Part shown: positions 16,142-24,980 of the stretch, piece after piece
Position numbering within the stretch: the stretch's first letter is position 1
Layout of the letters: each line of letters starts with the position of its first letter
Origin: an uncultured Oscillospiraceae bacterium
Lineage (GTDB): Bacteria > Bacillota > Clostridia > Oscillospirales > Acutalibacteraceae
Direction: 5' to 3'
DNA length: 56,843 nt
Assembly: GCA_959596515.1 (NCBI GenBank)
Contig: CAUFXR010000003.1
Coordinates: forward strand, 1 to 56,843
Position numbers and translations under genes: made by a program
The notes under the pieces: generated by a model
Told to the model about the DNA's origin: nothing
Database searches by the model: none
The model's input: the letters and a program-made list of their open reading frames with translations, nothing else

Positions 16142-17815
16142 TTACCAAGCACTGTTCATCTGACGCACCTGGACCTCTTTTAAAATATTTTCCGAAAATT
16201 GGGCTTCAAAGCTTCCGTCTTTACTGTGATGATAAAATAATTTCGTGCCCGCTCCTTCGCCGCCGTTAAGATATACCTCCACCAGCCTTCTGTCCACAAA
16301 AATCTCGATTTCTGTAACCTTTTCCACGTCTGAAGCAAAGCCGATATTTTCTGATTCCACTCCCTGAGTTTTGAATCTCGTGACTCCATTGACGCACTCC
16401 AAACGGATACTTCTGTTTTCTTCAGCACCAAGCAAGATAGAGAAATCACCGGGTTTATTAAGAGAAACCTTCGCCCAGTAGCTATTGCCTGGCACTTCAC
16501 AGGAAACCCGCTGCTTTCCTTCCTCATGCAAAACAGTCTCGCCCAGCAGTGAGTAAATCTCCTCAACTGGTTTTTGGATCAGCCTATCGCCCTGGACATG
16601 GAGCTCCCGAGGCAGTCCCATACTGCCGTAAGCACCCTTTTCCGCGAACACGTGTTCATTATAGGTATCCAGGATCCAGCCAATAGCGATTCTACGGCCC
16701 TGATGCTCAAATGACTGGATAGCGTAAAAGTTCGCGCCAAAATCATAAATTCTTTTGCTTTCCACTGCCAACTGGGGGCCGTCTTTTCTCTCGCCTATAT
16801 AGTACCATTCTGTCTGTCTCCTGCCATCGGGCAGTACCAGCTTCCAGGCGCAGCCAACCGCCACGGTTTTTCCATCCAGTTCAAAAAGATCTGGGCACTC
16901 AAAACAGCCTCCGATCCGGGGATCATCCTCTTGTATCACAGGCCCGTCATAAATCCATTTTTTCTGATCTTGAGAATGGAACTGGAGCATTGCGGTACTT
17001 TCTGAGATTCCCGAACCGACCACCATTTTGTAAACATTGTCTTCTACAAACACCTTGGGATCTCTAAAGTTCTGAGAAATTTCGCAATTGGGTTTTATGC
17101 GCAGGACGATTTCTTCCGGTGAAAAATGAAGCAGATCCTTGCTGACGACACGGGACTGGTATTCCATCTTAGTGCGTTCATGAGTAGGACTGAAATGCCG
17201 GGTAAAAAACAGGGAGACCTGATCGTCCTCCACCAGAGCGGACCCGGAAAACGCTCCGCCTAAAAATTCCGGGTAATCGTCTAATTCCGGCTGGGGAGCC
17301 AAAGCCACCGGAAGATAGGTCCAGTGGACCAAATCCTTGCTGACCGCGTGGCCCCAATGCATATTGTCCCACCCTTGGGAAGCGGGGTTCATTTGATAAA
17401 ACATATGGTAGTAGCCTTGGAACCAGCAAAGGCCGTTGGGATCGTTAAGCCAATTTTTATACGCCTGAAAATGGTACTGTTCCCGGTAAGGCGTGTCAAA
17501 AAAGCTTTTCAGATTTTCTTTTGAATGGATTGTAATTTCGTTGTCTTGAAATTCTAAAAAGCGGACGCCATCTTCCAAAATGTTTTCATTGCCACTTAAA
17601 TAGCAGTAAACCGGATCGGCGTTTTCCAGCACTACCTCATAATAGGCACCTTTTTCCAATTCAAATTTAAGCCAAGCCGCATGATATTTTCCCGCCGGTT
17701 GAGAAATTAGCGATCCATTGGGAAGCTTTTTGACGCCAACAGAGCCTTTCTCTCCGTTTTTAATTTTCGCGAAAATTTCTAAGCACTCATATTGATCTGC
17801 ACAAAATTGAAACAT
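16142..17815 (-). CDS. Glycoside hydrolase family 32 (sucrose/fructan hydrolase)
   Basis: 557 residues. The five-bladed propeller shows the GH32 catalytic set: WLNDPNGLCWFQGYYHMFYQ with the nucleophile Asp, FRDPKVF with the transition-state Asp, and GCFECPDLFEL with the acid/base Glu. A C-terminal beta-sandwich follows. About 125 N-terminal residues precede the catalytic domain, as in some levanase or inulinase-like enzymes. No signal peptide is visible, so it is probably cytoplasmic. The start at 17815 follows AGGAAGG. Its partner lipoprotein upstream suggests imported oligofructosides as substrates. Confidence 0.9.
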   Translation of the reverse strand: MFQFCADQYECLEIFAKIKNGEKGSVGVKKLPNGSLISQPAGKYHAAWLKFELEKGAYYEVVLENADPVYCYLSGNENILEDGVRFLEFQDNEITIHSKENLKSFFDTPYREQYHFQAYKNWLNDPNGLCWFQGYYHMFYQMNPASQGWDNMHWGHAVSKDLVHWTYLPVALAPQPELDDYPEFLGGAFSGSALVEDDQVSLFFTRHFSPTHERTKMEYQSRVVSKDLLHFSPEEIVLRIKPNCEISQNFRDPKVFVEDNVYKMVVGSGISESTAMLQFHSQDQKKWIYDGPVIQEDDPRIGGCFECPDLFELDGKTVAVGCAWKLVLPDGRRQTEWYYIGERKDGPQLAVESKRIYDFGANFYAIQSFEHQGRRIAIGWILDTYNEHVFAEKGAYGSMGLPRELHVQGDRLIQKPVEEIYSLLGETVLHEEGKQRVSCEVPGNSYWAKVSLNKPGDFSILLGAEENRSIRLECVNGVTRFKTQGVESENIGFASDVEKVTEIEIFVDRRLVEVYLNGGEGAGTKLFYHHSKDGSFEAQFSENILKEVQVRQMNSAW

Positions 17816-17865
17816 AAAACAAACCTTCCTCTCTAAAGCTAAATAAAAGTAAAATAAGTCTGCTA

Positions 17866-19533
17866 TTAGGATTCTTTCTCCCACAGTTTAAGACGATTTC
17901 TCGCCTGCTGCGTCATTTTCACTTCCAGCTGCAGAGCGCCGCTTCGATATAGCTCCTCTATAAAGACTTTCCAATTCGCGTCGAATTGATCCGGATCCGC
18001 TAAAATCAAATCTTTGATATTCTCCCGGATTAATTCTTTACATTCCTGATAAATCTTTTGATATTCCCGCTCCACTGGAAGCTGAAGCGTACTTAAATCC
18101 GAAAATTCCAAGGAATATTCGTCACTATCGGACCAATATAGGTCCTCCCAGCAGTCAAATCCATAATGTTCCAGTACTTCTCTTTCAATCCTGGAATAAC
18201 TTTTTATAGTAAGTTCCTTGGTATAGGGAGAATATAAATTTCCCGTGGCATCTGTGGAGGATGTCCGATAGGCAGGCCAGATCTCGGAATAGGCGTTCAT
18301 GCCCACCTGCTGGCGATAAGTAGGATCCATATAGAACTTTTGCCAAACCGTATCGATCACCGTACGGATACCATTTTCAGTCTGGTACTGTTCCCCTTCA
18401 ATGCCCCAGTTTAAAAGGATCTGTCCCTCATCGCTGCAAAGATAATCCACGAACTGGATAAAACGTTCCGGTTCTCTGCAGGCTGTTGTGACAGCAAACC
18501 CCATATTCCCCCCGGAAAACCCGATTTTTTCTGTCTGGGCGTAAGTCACTCCTTCTTCCAGGATCAAGGGATAAAACCCATAGGTTCTGGTATCCATTCC
18601 CAACGACCGAAGAACCGAGTGGGGATATTGTATCCAGCTGTAGTCCTCCGCTAATCCGAGTACCCGACCAGAACAAATTTTCTGGATATAAAAATTTTGA
18701 TTCTGGACAAAGCTTTCCGGGTCCAAAAGGCCTTCGTGATACATATGGTTCAGCCAACGGATATATTCCTTTTCCTCATCCCGCTGAATGTGAAAACGAA
18801 CCATATTGTTTTGATCTACATACCAATCTCCTTGATAGGGGATCCCAGTTGAAACCACCGCCGGCTCCATCACTGTGCGTTCAAATCCCTGTTCGTCAAA
18901 CAACAGAGAAAGCCCTATGGTTTCAAGCCCATAAATTTTAGGGTACTGTTCCATGTAAGATTGGATCGCGTCCTCAAAATCCGTCAGAGTGTTCATTTCG
19001 GGATAACCTAACTGGCGCGCTGCCACATTCTGTAACTGGAACCCGTGAATTCCCGCTCCCTCTGTTTCCACATCTCCCGCGCCCAAGGTGTAGATGGCAG
19101 GGTCTTCCGCACTCCATTTTAGCCGATAAAACATATCGCCGTACATCTTTTTAATATTCGGGCCATAAGTGTCAATCAGTTCGTCTAACGGCTGATAGGC
19201 TCCCGCCTGATATAAAATATTATGGTAAACACCCGCATTGATCACATCTGGATAGTCACGGATGGCAGTTAAAAGCTGCAGCCGGTCGCTAATTTCTCCC
19301 GCAATATATTCGATTTCCAGGGTGACACCCGTTTTTTCCTCTAACACCATATTGATATCGCTGTCGGTAATCTGATTCTGGCTCCAAGGCCCATCCATAC
19401 ACATCACGCGAAAGGACACCGGCTCCCGCTCGCTTTCCGTCTGTTCCGCTACGGTCTCCTCCCCCGAATCGCATCCGCTCGAAAACACCAGTGCCACACA
19501 TAAAAGAACTCCTAAAATTCTTTTGATATTCAT
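17866..19533 (-). CDS. ABC transporter substrate-binding lipoprotein
   Basis: 555 residues with a lipoprotein signal peptide (KRILGVLLCVALVFSSGC, lipobox Cys at about 25). The mature part resembles large LplA/YtcQ-type sugar-binding proteins: MCMDGPWSQNQ, VLEEKTGVTLEIEYI, DYPDVINAG, and FVDYLCSDEGQILLNWGIEG near the C-terminus. It would capture an oligosaccharide outside the membrane. GAGGAGG sits seven bases before the ATG. It lies between an AraC-type regulator and GH32 on the same strand. The permease genes expected with it are not in the window. Confidence 0.85.
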   Translation of the reverse strand: MNIKRILGVLLCVALVFSSGCDSGEETVAEQTESEREPVSFRVMCMDGPWSQNQITDSDINMVLEEKTGVTLEIEYIAGEISDRLQLLTAIRDYPDVINAGVYHNILYQAGAYQPLDELIDTYGPNIKKMYGDMFYRLKWSAEDPAIYTLGAGDVETEGAGIHGFQLQNVAARQLGYPEMNTLTDFEDAIQSYMEQYPKIYGLETIGLSLLFDEQGFERTVMEPAVVSTGIPYQGDWYVDQNNMVRFHIQRDEEKEYIRWLNHMYHEGLLDPESFVQNQNFYIQKICSGRVLGLAEDYSWIQYPHSVLRSLGMDTRTYGFYPLILEEGVTYAQTEKIGFSGGNMGFAVTTACREPERFIQFVDYLCSDEGQILLNWGIEGEQYQTENGIRTVIDTVWQKFYMDPTYRQQVGMNAYSEIWPAYRTSSTDATGNLYSPYTKELTIKSYSRIEREVLEHYGFDCWEDLYWSDSDEYSLEFSDLSTLQLPVEREYQKIYQECKELIRENIKDLILADPDQFDANWKVFIEELYRSGALQLEVKMTQQARNRLKLWEKES

Positions 19534-19556
19534 GGAGGGACCTCCTCTCCTACCAA

Positions 19557-19778
19557 TCACTTATTGTTATCCTTATGAAAGTCAGAAGGAAGGGCGTTAA
19601 AATACTTTTTAAATTTCATATTAAAATAATCCAAATCCTGATACCCTACCTGGTTCGCCACCTTGTAAACCTTTTCGCCCTGATTCAAAAGCTCTTTCGC
19701 CTTTTCCATCCGTACCGAGGTAACATAATCATTGTAACTCATACCGGTATTGGACTTAAAAAGCTTTCCAAAATAAAA
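19557..19778 (-). pseudogene. AraC-family regulator, C-terminal fragment
   Basis: Reading in the AraC frame gives YFGKLFKSNTGMSYNDYVTS, then RMEKAKELLNQGEKVYKVAN and DYFNMKFKKYFNALPSDF. This is the second half of the two-helix-turn-helix DNA-binding domain. Upstream of the YFGKLF codons the sequence becomes that of a Gfo/Idh/MocA gene in another frame, so the sensor domain and the first helix-turn-helix are missing. An internal ATG could give a 61-residue peptide, but it has no clear ribosome site and is unlikely to work. It once probably controlled the lipoprotein-GH32 operon. Confidence 0.75.
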
Positions 19779-19924
19779 GTTCCCTCTTTCAACTCTGTTA
19801 CCAGCGGAATCGTATCCGCTCCCGCCACCAAATCTGTACGGGGATTCTCATAAAAATGGGCGGCTACATCGTTAATATGCATATGTGAAAAACCGATGAT
19901 TACTACCTTATACTGTTTTTCCAT
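19776..19924 (-). pseudogene. Gfo/Idh/MocA oxidoreductase, N-terminal fragment
   Basis: Starts with a good ribosome site (GGGGGAG) and reads KQYKVVIIGFSHMHINDVAA, a Rossmann start, then HFYENPRTDLVAGADTIPLV. After about 50 residues it runs into the AraC gene in a different frame, then stops after 61 residues. The NAD-binding fold is incomplete. The breakpoint is near 19778. Confidence 0.7.
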
Positions 19925-19953
19925 GTGACAACTCCCCCTCTGTCTTGCTTTTT

Positions 19954-19990
19954 AACCGTCGGAGAGCAGTTTTTATGCTCTCCGACGGTT
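19954..19990. repeat. Perfect 14-bp inverted repeat
   Basis: AACCGTCGGAGAGC and its exact complement flank a nine-base loop containing TTTTT. It lies between two oxidoreductase fragments. No U-tract follows on either strand, so it is a strong hairpin but an atypical terminator; transcript processing or attenuation is possible. Confidence 0.7.
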
Positions 19991-20112
19991 CGGTCTAAGA
20001 TAAATTTTAGGGTTTTATCCCTTCTAGTTCATTCTCCTCTTCTGGCTGCCGCCAATACGGAAAGCACTCCTTAACCTAGGCTTTCCAAAAGCAATAATTT
20101 GTTTTCTGTAAA

Positions 20113-20622
20113 TTATTTCTCCAGTTCAGCGAAAGTGACCTCACGGCCCAGCTTATCGGATTTGTAGAAAGCTTCGATGATGGATACCACGTTCAAGACC
20201 TCTTCCTTCTTGATCGGATACTCTTCCATCGTCATCTCTCCATCCAGAACCTTCAGCGCTTTCTCAAACACATGAATATGGCCATAGAAACTGGAAAGCT
20301 TCTCATACTTATCCTCGAAAATTCTCGGCATCAAATCCGCCTGGTATCTGCCCTGTGTGGTAACCAGCTTCATGCTGTCGTCTGTCAGCAGCAAACCGCC
20401 CCGGTCGCCGCACAGGCTGATGGTCTGCTGGTTGGGCTGGTTCAGCGCCCAGGAAATCTTAAACGTAACCGTCATATTGTTTTCAAAACGAATATAACCG
20501 TTAGCGAATTCCTCTACGTCAAATTCCTTCCAGTCAAACTTTCTGGGGGTGAAAACATCGCCGCTGAGAGCGCCGCTTTCCACATTGGAGTAATAGGTAA
20601 GATAAGGAAATTCATAGGAGAG
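20113..20622 (-). pseudogene. Gfo/Idh/MocA oxidoreductase, C-terminal fragment
   Basis: About 170 residues of the C-terminal substrate domain: FANGYIRFENNMTVTFKISW, LCGDRGGLLLTDDSMKLV, then KKEEVLNVVSIIEAFYKSDK, a family-typical ending. Upstream of the SYEFPY codons the sequence switches abruptly to GC-rich DNA coding on the opposite strand. It is distinct from the fragment at 19776-19924, which starts downstream on the same strand. The two were probably neighbouring genes. Confidence 0.75.
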
Positions 20623-21225
20623 CACCGGGCGGCGGCCCTTGCCGCAGTCTTCCTGCTCATCGTCTTCGTTGGCGGCTCGGCTATGAGCGCGGTGAACGTC
20701 GCCAATCACCGTGCGCAGGAGGCTGCGGCGCAGACAGGGACACAGGAGCAGACTGTCGGCGGTCAGGACGAGCAGCAGGACGGCACGGCGGTCCTTCTCA
20801 CCGACTCTCAGAGCGCCGCCATCGAGGCATATGACGACGCTGTGCTCGACTTCGTAAGCACCCTCTCTTCCAGCGTTTGGTCCGCCAACGGCGGCAGGTA
20901 CACCCTCCGCTTCGAGGACGACCAGTACACGGAGACCGTGGACGGTGAGACGACGCAGCACAGCTATGCCATCCTGCGTCTCGACACCCGAATGGACGAT
21001 GCGGGGAACGACACGGCCACCGCTGCTGTCGAGACGGACACCGGGACGCATGTGCTCACCTATGCGAATACGACCGGCACTTCCTTCAACGGTTCGTCTC
21101 AGGTGACCTCAACGCTCGCCTCAAGCTCGATGTTCGCGCTCAAGGACGTCTCCTATGAGCGTGCCGACGCGGTGGAGAGCATCACCGTCAAGGGTCTCAA
21201 CAGTGAGGTACGTCACCTACGATGA
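20620..21225 (+). pseudogene. Membrane-anchored protein of the GC-rich element, 5' end missing
   Basis: About 200 residues remain. They begin inside EHRAAALAAVFLLIVFVGGS, a single transmembrane segment, followed by an Ala/Gln/Asp-rich linker and an exported domain (YDDAVLDFVSTLSSSVW, then RYTLRFEDDQYTE). I do not recognise the family. A conjugation-channel component or surface protein would fit the location. The start codon and cytoplasmic part are lost at the junction near 20620. Codon use is strongly GC-ended. Confidence 0.55.
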
Positions 21226-21508
21226 CATCTCGGAGACGTGGGCAAATGAACCTTTCGCTGCGCTCGGCAAGACCTACGACGGGAGTGAGCAGTCGGTCAT
21301 CGAGGCCGTGCGCGACCTGTGGGACGCCACCGAGCCGTTCCGATATATGGAACGCGCCTATGGCTGCCCCGCAGAGGAGTGGGAGGAGCCTGAGAAGACA
21401 CCTGAGCGCGCTGTATGCCTCGAAGAGGCTGTGCAAGCCAGCCGCACGGCCTCACAAGCTCTCTCGGAGCATGAGAACATCGCAGTCCCTTCTCACGAGG
21501 CGCGTTGA
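21203..21508 (+). CDS. Hypothetical protein of the GC-rich element
   Basis: About 101 residues if translation begins at the GTG at 21203, overlapping the preceding stop; AAGGG lies eight bases before it. Acidic and soluble: YVTYDDISETWANEPFAALG, then VIEAVRDLWDATEPFRYMER. No family recognised. The codons are GC-rich like its neighbours and the gene is followed by small genes with good ribosome sites, so it is probably real. Confidence 0.5.
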   Translation: MRYVTYDDISETWANEPFAALGKTYDGSEQSVIEAVRDLWDATEPFRYMERAYGCPAEEWEEPEKTPERAVCLEEAVQASRTASQALSEHENIAVPSHEAR

Positions 21509-21525
21509 GAAAGGAGACGTCCCAC

Positions 21526-21600
21526 ATGGCAAAAGAAGAAAATACGAGCCGCAGGGCGTACATGGAATGGCTCAGAAACGAGGACGAGCAGACGATATAG
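21526..21600 (+). CDS. 24-residue small protein
   Basis: AAAGGAG nine bases upstream of the ATG supports translation. The peptide begins MAKEENTSRRAYMEWL and is highly charged. No relative recalled. It lies in the gene series leading to the replication initiator. Confidence 0.4.
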   Translation: MAKEENTSRRAYMEWLRNEDEQTI

Positions 21601-21612
21601 CAAGGACGAAAC

Positions 21613-21711
21613 ATGAACGAGTACAGCACCCAGAGTCACTGTCGTCTCGCCGACGCAAGCAGTCGCCCAATGTGGCGGGACGGGGACTCCGCAAGGAAGG
21701 AACTGCCATGA
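21613..21711 (+). CDS. 32-residue small protein, coupled to the initiator gene
   Basis: The frame from ATG 21613 (weak AAGGAC upstream) ends with a TGA that overlaps the ATG of the next gene (ATGA). Such overlap suggests a leader peptide that sets translation of the initiator. The sequence starts MNEYSTQSHCRLADAS; no family known. Confidence 0.35.
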   Translation: MNEYSTQSHCRLADASSRPMWRDGDSARKELP

Positions 21712-22565
21712 ACAACAAGGATTTGAGGGTGCATCACTTCACCCTGAGCGTCGCCTGCGAATACGGCGTCAACGAGGCGGTCATACTGCAAAACATCTAC
21801 TACTGGGTGGACAAGAACGCGGCAAACCGCCGCCACTTTCACGACGGGCGCTATTGGACCTACAACAGCGCCGACGCCTTCGCCGAGATATTCCCCTACT
21901 TCACCAAGAACCAGATACAGTACACGCTCAAGAAGCTCAGGGAGCACGACCTCATCCTCGTCGGCAACTACAACAAGCAAGCCTTCGACCGCACCAAGTG
22001 GTACGCCCTCACCGACAAGGCGTATGAACTATTTGGGCAGGTCAACCCCGCTAATAGAACTTTCTTAGATGGAAGTGGGAATAATCCGAACTCCATTTTG
22101 GAAAATCCCGAAATGGAAGATGGAATAATCCAAAATGGAGTTCGCGATTTCCCGACACCAATACCAGATAGAAACACAGATAGAACCTCAGATGGAAACA
22201 GGCAGATGGAAACTCAGTTGCCAGCAGTGCGCTCGAGCGTGTGCTCCGGCTCCAAGTCCGTCGAAATGAGCGCACCCACCCTTGAGGAGGTCCGCGAGTT
22301 CGTGCGGGCGCGGAATATCCACGTGGACGCCGACCGCTTCTTCGAGACGAACGTGCTGCGGGGATGGACGGACAAGGACGACAGGCCCATCCACGACTGG
22401 CGACGCTACCTGCTGGCGTGGTCGCAGTACGAGGCTCCCACGGCCTCAGTGCCGTCTGGCAGCGCGGCGGACGAGAGGCCCGAGCGCTCCATCGAGGAGA
22501 TTATGAGCTTTTACCTCTGCGACCGTGAAGTGGCGGAGGAGATGGTCCGCGAGGGCATCGTCTAG
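21708..22565 (+). CDS. Replication initiator / DnaD-like winged-helix protein
   Basis: 285 residues. The N-terminal 110 match phage and ICE replisome organisers: HHFTLSVACEYGVNEAVILQ, YYWVDKNAANRRHFHDGRYW, FPYFTKNQIQYTLKKLREHD, then NYNKQAFDRTKWYALTDKAY, a winged helix-turn-helix. The middle is a low-complexity linker rich in Asn and Asp. The C-terminus (VREFVRARNIHVDADRFFET and HDWRRYLLAWSQYE) resembles the end of such proteins. It would bind an origin and recruit the helicase loader encoded next. Odd feature: the linker's base composition is less GC-rich than the rest. Confidence 0.7.
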   Translation: MNNKDLRVHHFTLSVACEYGVNEAVILQNIYYWVDKNAANRRHFHDGRYWTYNSADAFAEIFPYFTKNQIQYTLKKLREHDLILVGNYNKQAFDRTKWYALTDKAYELFGQVNPANRTFLDGSGNNPNSILENPEMEDGIIQNGVRDFPTPIPDRNTDRTSDGNRQMETQLPAVRSSVCSGSKSVEMSAPTLEEVREFVRARNIHVDADRFFETNVLRGWTDKDDRPIHDWRRYLLAWSQYEAPTASVPSGSAADERPERSIEEIMSFYLCDREVAEEMVREGIV

Positions 22566-22674
22566 GCCACAGGAGCCTCGCTGATACGCGATGCGACCCC
22601 CGAACCCACGGACAAGCGTCAACGGACCGCAGAATCGCTCTCAGTGGCTCACAGAAGAAAGGACGTGGTAAGGA

Positions 22675-23526
22675 ATGGCAGAAGCGCTCGGGAAGGTGCT
22701 GGAAGAGGCCGTCGGCAAGGCGGCGGCAGGTGACGGCGCGGCGGACGGAGACCACATAGGCGAGGACGGGCTTCTCGTCTGCGGGAAGTGCGGCTCACCA
22801 AAGCAGAAGAGGCTCAAGGTCCCCTTTCGGGACGAACCCGTGGTGGTGGGCTGCATGTGCGCCTGTGAGGTGCAGGCGGCGAGGGAGCGCGAGGCCCGTG
22901 AGGCCCACGAGCTGGCGCAGGCGCGGGCCATGGCAAGGCGCGAGAAGTGCTTCGCCACGGCACCGAAGCTCATGACCTGCAACTTCGAGGCTGATGACCG
23001 GAAGAACCTGAGCGTGTCCACGGCGTGCGAGCGCTATGCGGACACGTTCGCTAAGGGCGACCCTTACGGCCTCCTGCTGTACGGCAACGTGGGCGGCGGG
23101 AAGACCTACATGGCGGCGGCCATCGCCAACCGCCTCATCGACCGTGGCTTCTCGGTGCTGCAAACCGACATCGGCTCCGTGGCCACCCTGATGGAGTCGT
23201 CCTTCGAGAGGCGGCAGAGCAACATCGAGCGTATCCTGAGCTATGACCTGCTTGTCGTGGACGACATAGGCGCGCAGCGCAGCACCGAGTACATGATGCA
23301 GCACGTCTACGCCATCATCGACGGACGCTACCGGTACGGCAGGCCCATGGTCATCACGACCAACCTAGACGGCGAGCAGATGTCGCAACTGCAAAGCGGC
23401 GGGCCGTGGAGCCGCATCTTCGACCGCATCTTGGAGGTTTGCTACCCCGTGAAGGTCATCGGCAACCGGCGGAAGGAAAGGGAGCTTGCGATGAGAAAGT
23501 CGATGCGCGAGCGACTTGGGTTGTGA
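22675..23526 (+). CDS. DnaC/IstB-like helicase loader ATPase
   Basis: 283 residues. An N-terminal Cys cluster (CGKCGSPKQ...CMCACE) may bind zinc. The AAA+ core has Walker A LYGNVGGGKTYMAAAIANRL, Walker B YDLLVVDDIGAQRSTEYM and sensor 1 RPMVITTNLDG. A basic tail follows (GNRRKERELAMRKSMRERL). It should load the replicative helicase during replication of the element, working with the initiator just upstream. IstB-type transposition helpers share the fold, but no IstA-like transposase is nearby. Confidence 0.8.
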   Translation: MAEALGKVLEEAVGKAAAGDGAADGDHIGEDGLLVCGKCGSPKQKRLKVPFRDEPVVVGCMCACEVQAAREREAREAHELAQARAMARREKCFATAPKLMTCNFEADDRKNLSVSTACERYADTFAKGDPYGLLLYGNVGGGKTYMAAAIANRLIDRGFSVLQTDIGSVATLMESSFERRQSNIERILSYDLLVVDDIGAQRSTEYMMQHVYAIIDGRYRYGRPMVITTNLDGEQMSQLQSGGPWSRIFDRILEVCYPVKVIGNRRKERELAMRKSMRERLGL

Positions 23527-23952
23527 TACACTGCCCCCAAGGGTGCTGTACACCCTGTCCTTTCTGTCAGCTCAGCCCTCTCGTGCGTACCTTGCGACGC
23601 ATGGGAGGGCTGACTGGCGTACTGTGGTGACACGGGGCGCTTCGCCAAACCTCTGCCACCGGCCTGCGTGCCCCTTTTCGCGCCTGCCAGACGGACGACA
23701 GAGTGAAGGGCGATGTTCTGCGTCCACATGGAGCAGAGACATCGCCCTTCTCGTGTTCTCTCATATTCGCCCGTTACCCTAGCGTCTCTCGACTCGCCGC
23801 GCATATCAAGGCCCTCTCCGTCTATCGTAGTATCGAAGTAGTAAGTTCTCTTGGCCGAGTCGCGGAAGCGCCCGTCTTTCTGGGCATCTTCCGGGTTTGT
23901 ATAGATAGTTTTATTGAAAATCAATCTTTATTTTTTATATGTTGGACCAATA
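23527..23952. other. Hairpin-rich end of the GC-rich block and junction with host DNA
   Basis: Two strong hairpins lie here: AGCCCTC/GAGGGCT with an extra TGCGT/ACGCA pair (23574-23611), and AAGGGCGATGT/ACATCGCCCTT extended by CTGC/GCAG (23706-23749). A - strand frame from 23924 (MIFNKTIYTNPEDAQKDGRF) may be a broken coding end of the element. Composition turns AT-rich at about 23895, the likely boundary with host sequence. Confidence 0.5.
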
Positions 23953-24948
23953 TTAAACTGTTTCCGAAGAAAAATCATCCGCGGGGAAAAGCACACCGGT
24001 TTGCTTTCTGGCTGTATCCATCAGCTCCAGTTCCAGGGCAGTCCAGTCGTTCCACTTTTTAGGGCTTTGCGCCTTATGAATCATTTGAGCAAAGGCCTCC
24101 AGCTCATAGCGCATATCCTGTTCCTCAAAAGAAAAAGGAATTTCCTCCCGTTGCCCTTGGTTCCGGCAAAGGGTGACTTTTTTCGGGATATTAATTCCCT
24201 CAATCAGCATAGTACCTTTTTCTCCTTGAATCTCGCTGGGAAGCCTGGAGTTAGAAATTTTGGAATAAATTAGTTCCGCTTGCATTTGTGGGTAAGCGGC
24301 CAAAATAGTTCCAGCGCCTTCGAAACCATTGGAAAGTTTGATGCTTTGGGCTAGGATAGAATCGGGCTTACCAAACAGGGCAACCAGGGGATGGACGCAG
24401 TAACAGCCAATGTCCATGAGAGCGCTGTTGGAAAGGCTGGGATCAAATGTGTTTCCCACGATGCCGTTTTTAAACTTATCATACCGGGAGGAGTACTGGC
24501 AGTAAGTAAAAGTAGCGCGCCGCAGGACGCCCAAGCGGGGTAAGTTTTCTTGAATGACTTGAAAACCAGGGTGAAAAACAGGACGCATAGCTTCCAGAAT
24601 CACCACACCGTTCTCTTTAGCGGCTTTCACCATATGATGCCATTCCTGAGCGTTAGATGCCGCCGGCTTTTCGCAAAGGATATGTTTTTTGCTGTTTAAC
24701 AGTAAAAGAGACTGAGCGGCGTGAAAAGAATTTGGACTGGCTATATACACAGCATCCACCTGGGAACTCTCAGCCAGCTGTTCTAAAGAATCAAAATAAA
24801 GCGATGCGCCATGCGCCTTCCCGTATTCCTCAGCTCTGGTAAGGCTGCGGGAATATACGGCGCTAAGCTTGAATTGTCCAGAGAAAGGAAGAGCGGAGAG
24901 CAGACGATCCGTAATAAAATTGGTTCCGATCACGGCAAGACGAATCAT
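23953..24948 (-). CDS. Gfo/Idh/MocA-family oxidoreductase
   Basis: 331 residues: Rossmann start MIRLAVIGTNFITDRLLSAL, VDAVYIASPNSFHAAQSLL, KKHILCEKPAASNAQEW with the Glu-Lys-Pro motif, and SALMDIGCYCVHPLVALFG in the catalytic domain. It probably oxidises or reduces a sugar derivative with NAD(P). The ribosome site AAGGAGG precedes the ATG. Four 8-bp repeats lie 33-64 bases upstream. A DeoR-type regulator gene lies just upstream on the same strand, a plausible regulator of it. Confidence 0.85.
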   Translation of the reverse strand: MIRLAVIGTNFITDRLLSALPFSGQFKLSAVYSRSLTRAEEYGKAHGASLYFDSLEQLAESSQVDAVYIASPNSFHAAQSLLLLNSKKHILCEKPAASNAQEWHHMVKAAKENGVVILEAMRPVFHPGFQVIQENLPRLGVLRRATFTYCQYSSRYDKFKNGIVGNTFDPSLSNSALMDIGCYCVHPLVALFGKPDSILAQSIKLSNGFEGAGTILAAYPQMQAELIYSKISNSRLPSEIQGEKGTMLIEGINIPKKVTLCRNQGQREEIPFSFEEQDMRYELEAFAQMIHKAQSPKKWNDWTALELELMDTARKQTGVLFPADDFSSETV

Positions 24949-24980
24949 AAAGGGGCCTCCTTAAAGATTGAGAGTCCAAT

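Noticed and set aside
5779..23813. Shared 12-mer GCATATCAAGGC at 5780 and 23802 as element att sites
   Set aside because: Twelve-base matches are expected by chance in a window of this size, and the copies do not lie at composition boundaries.
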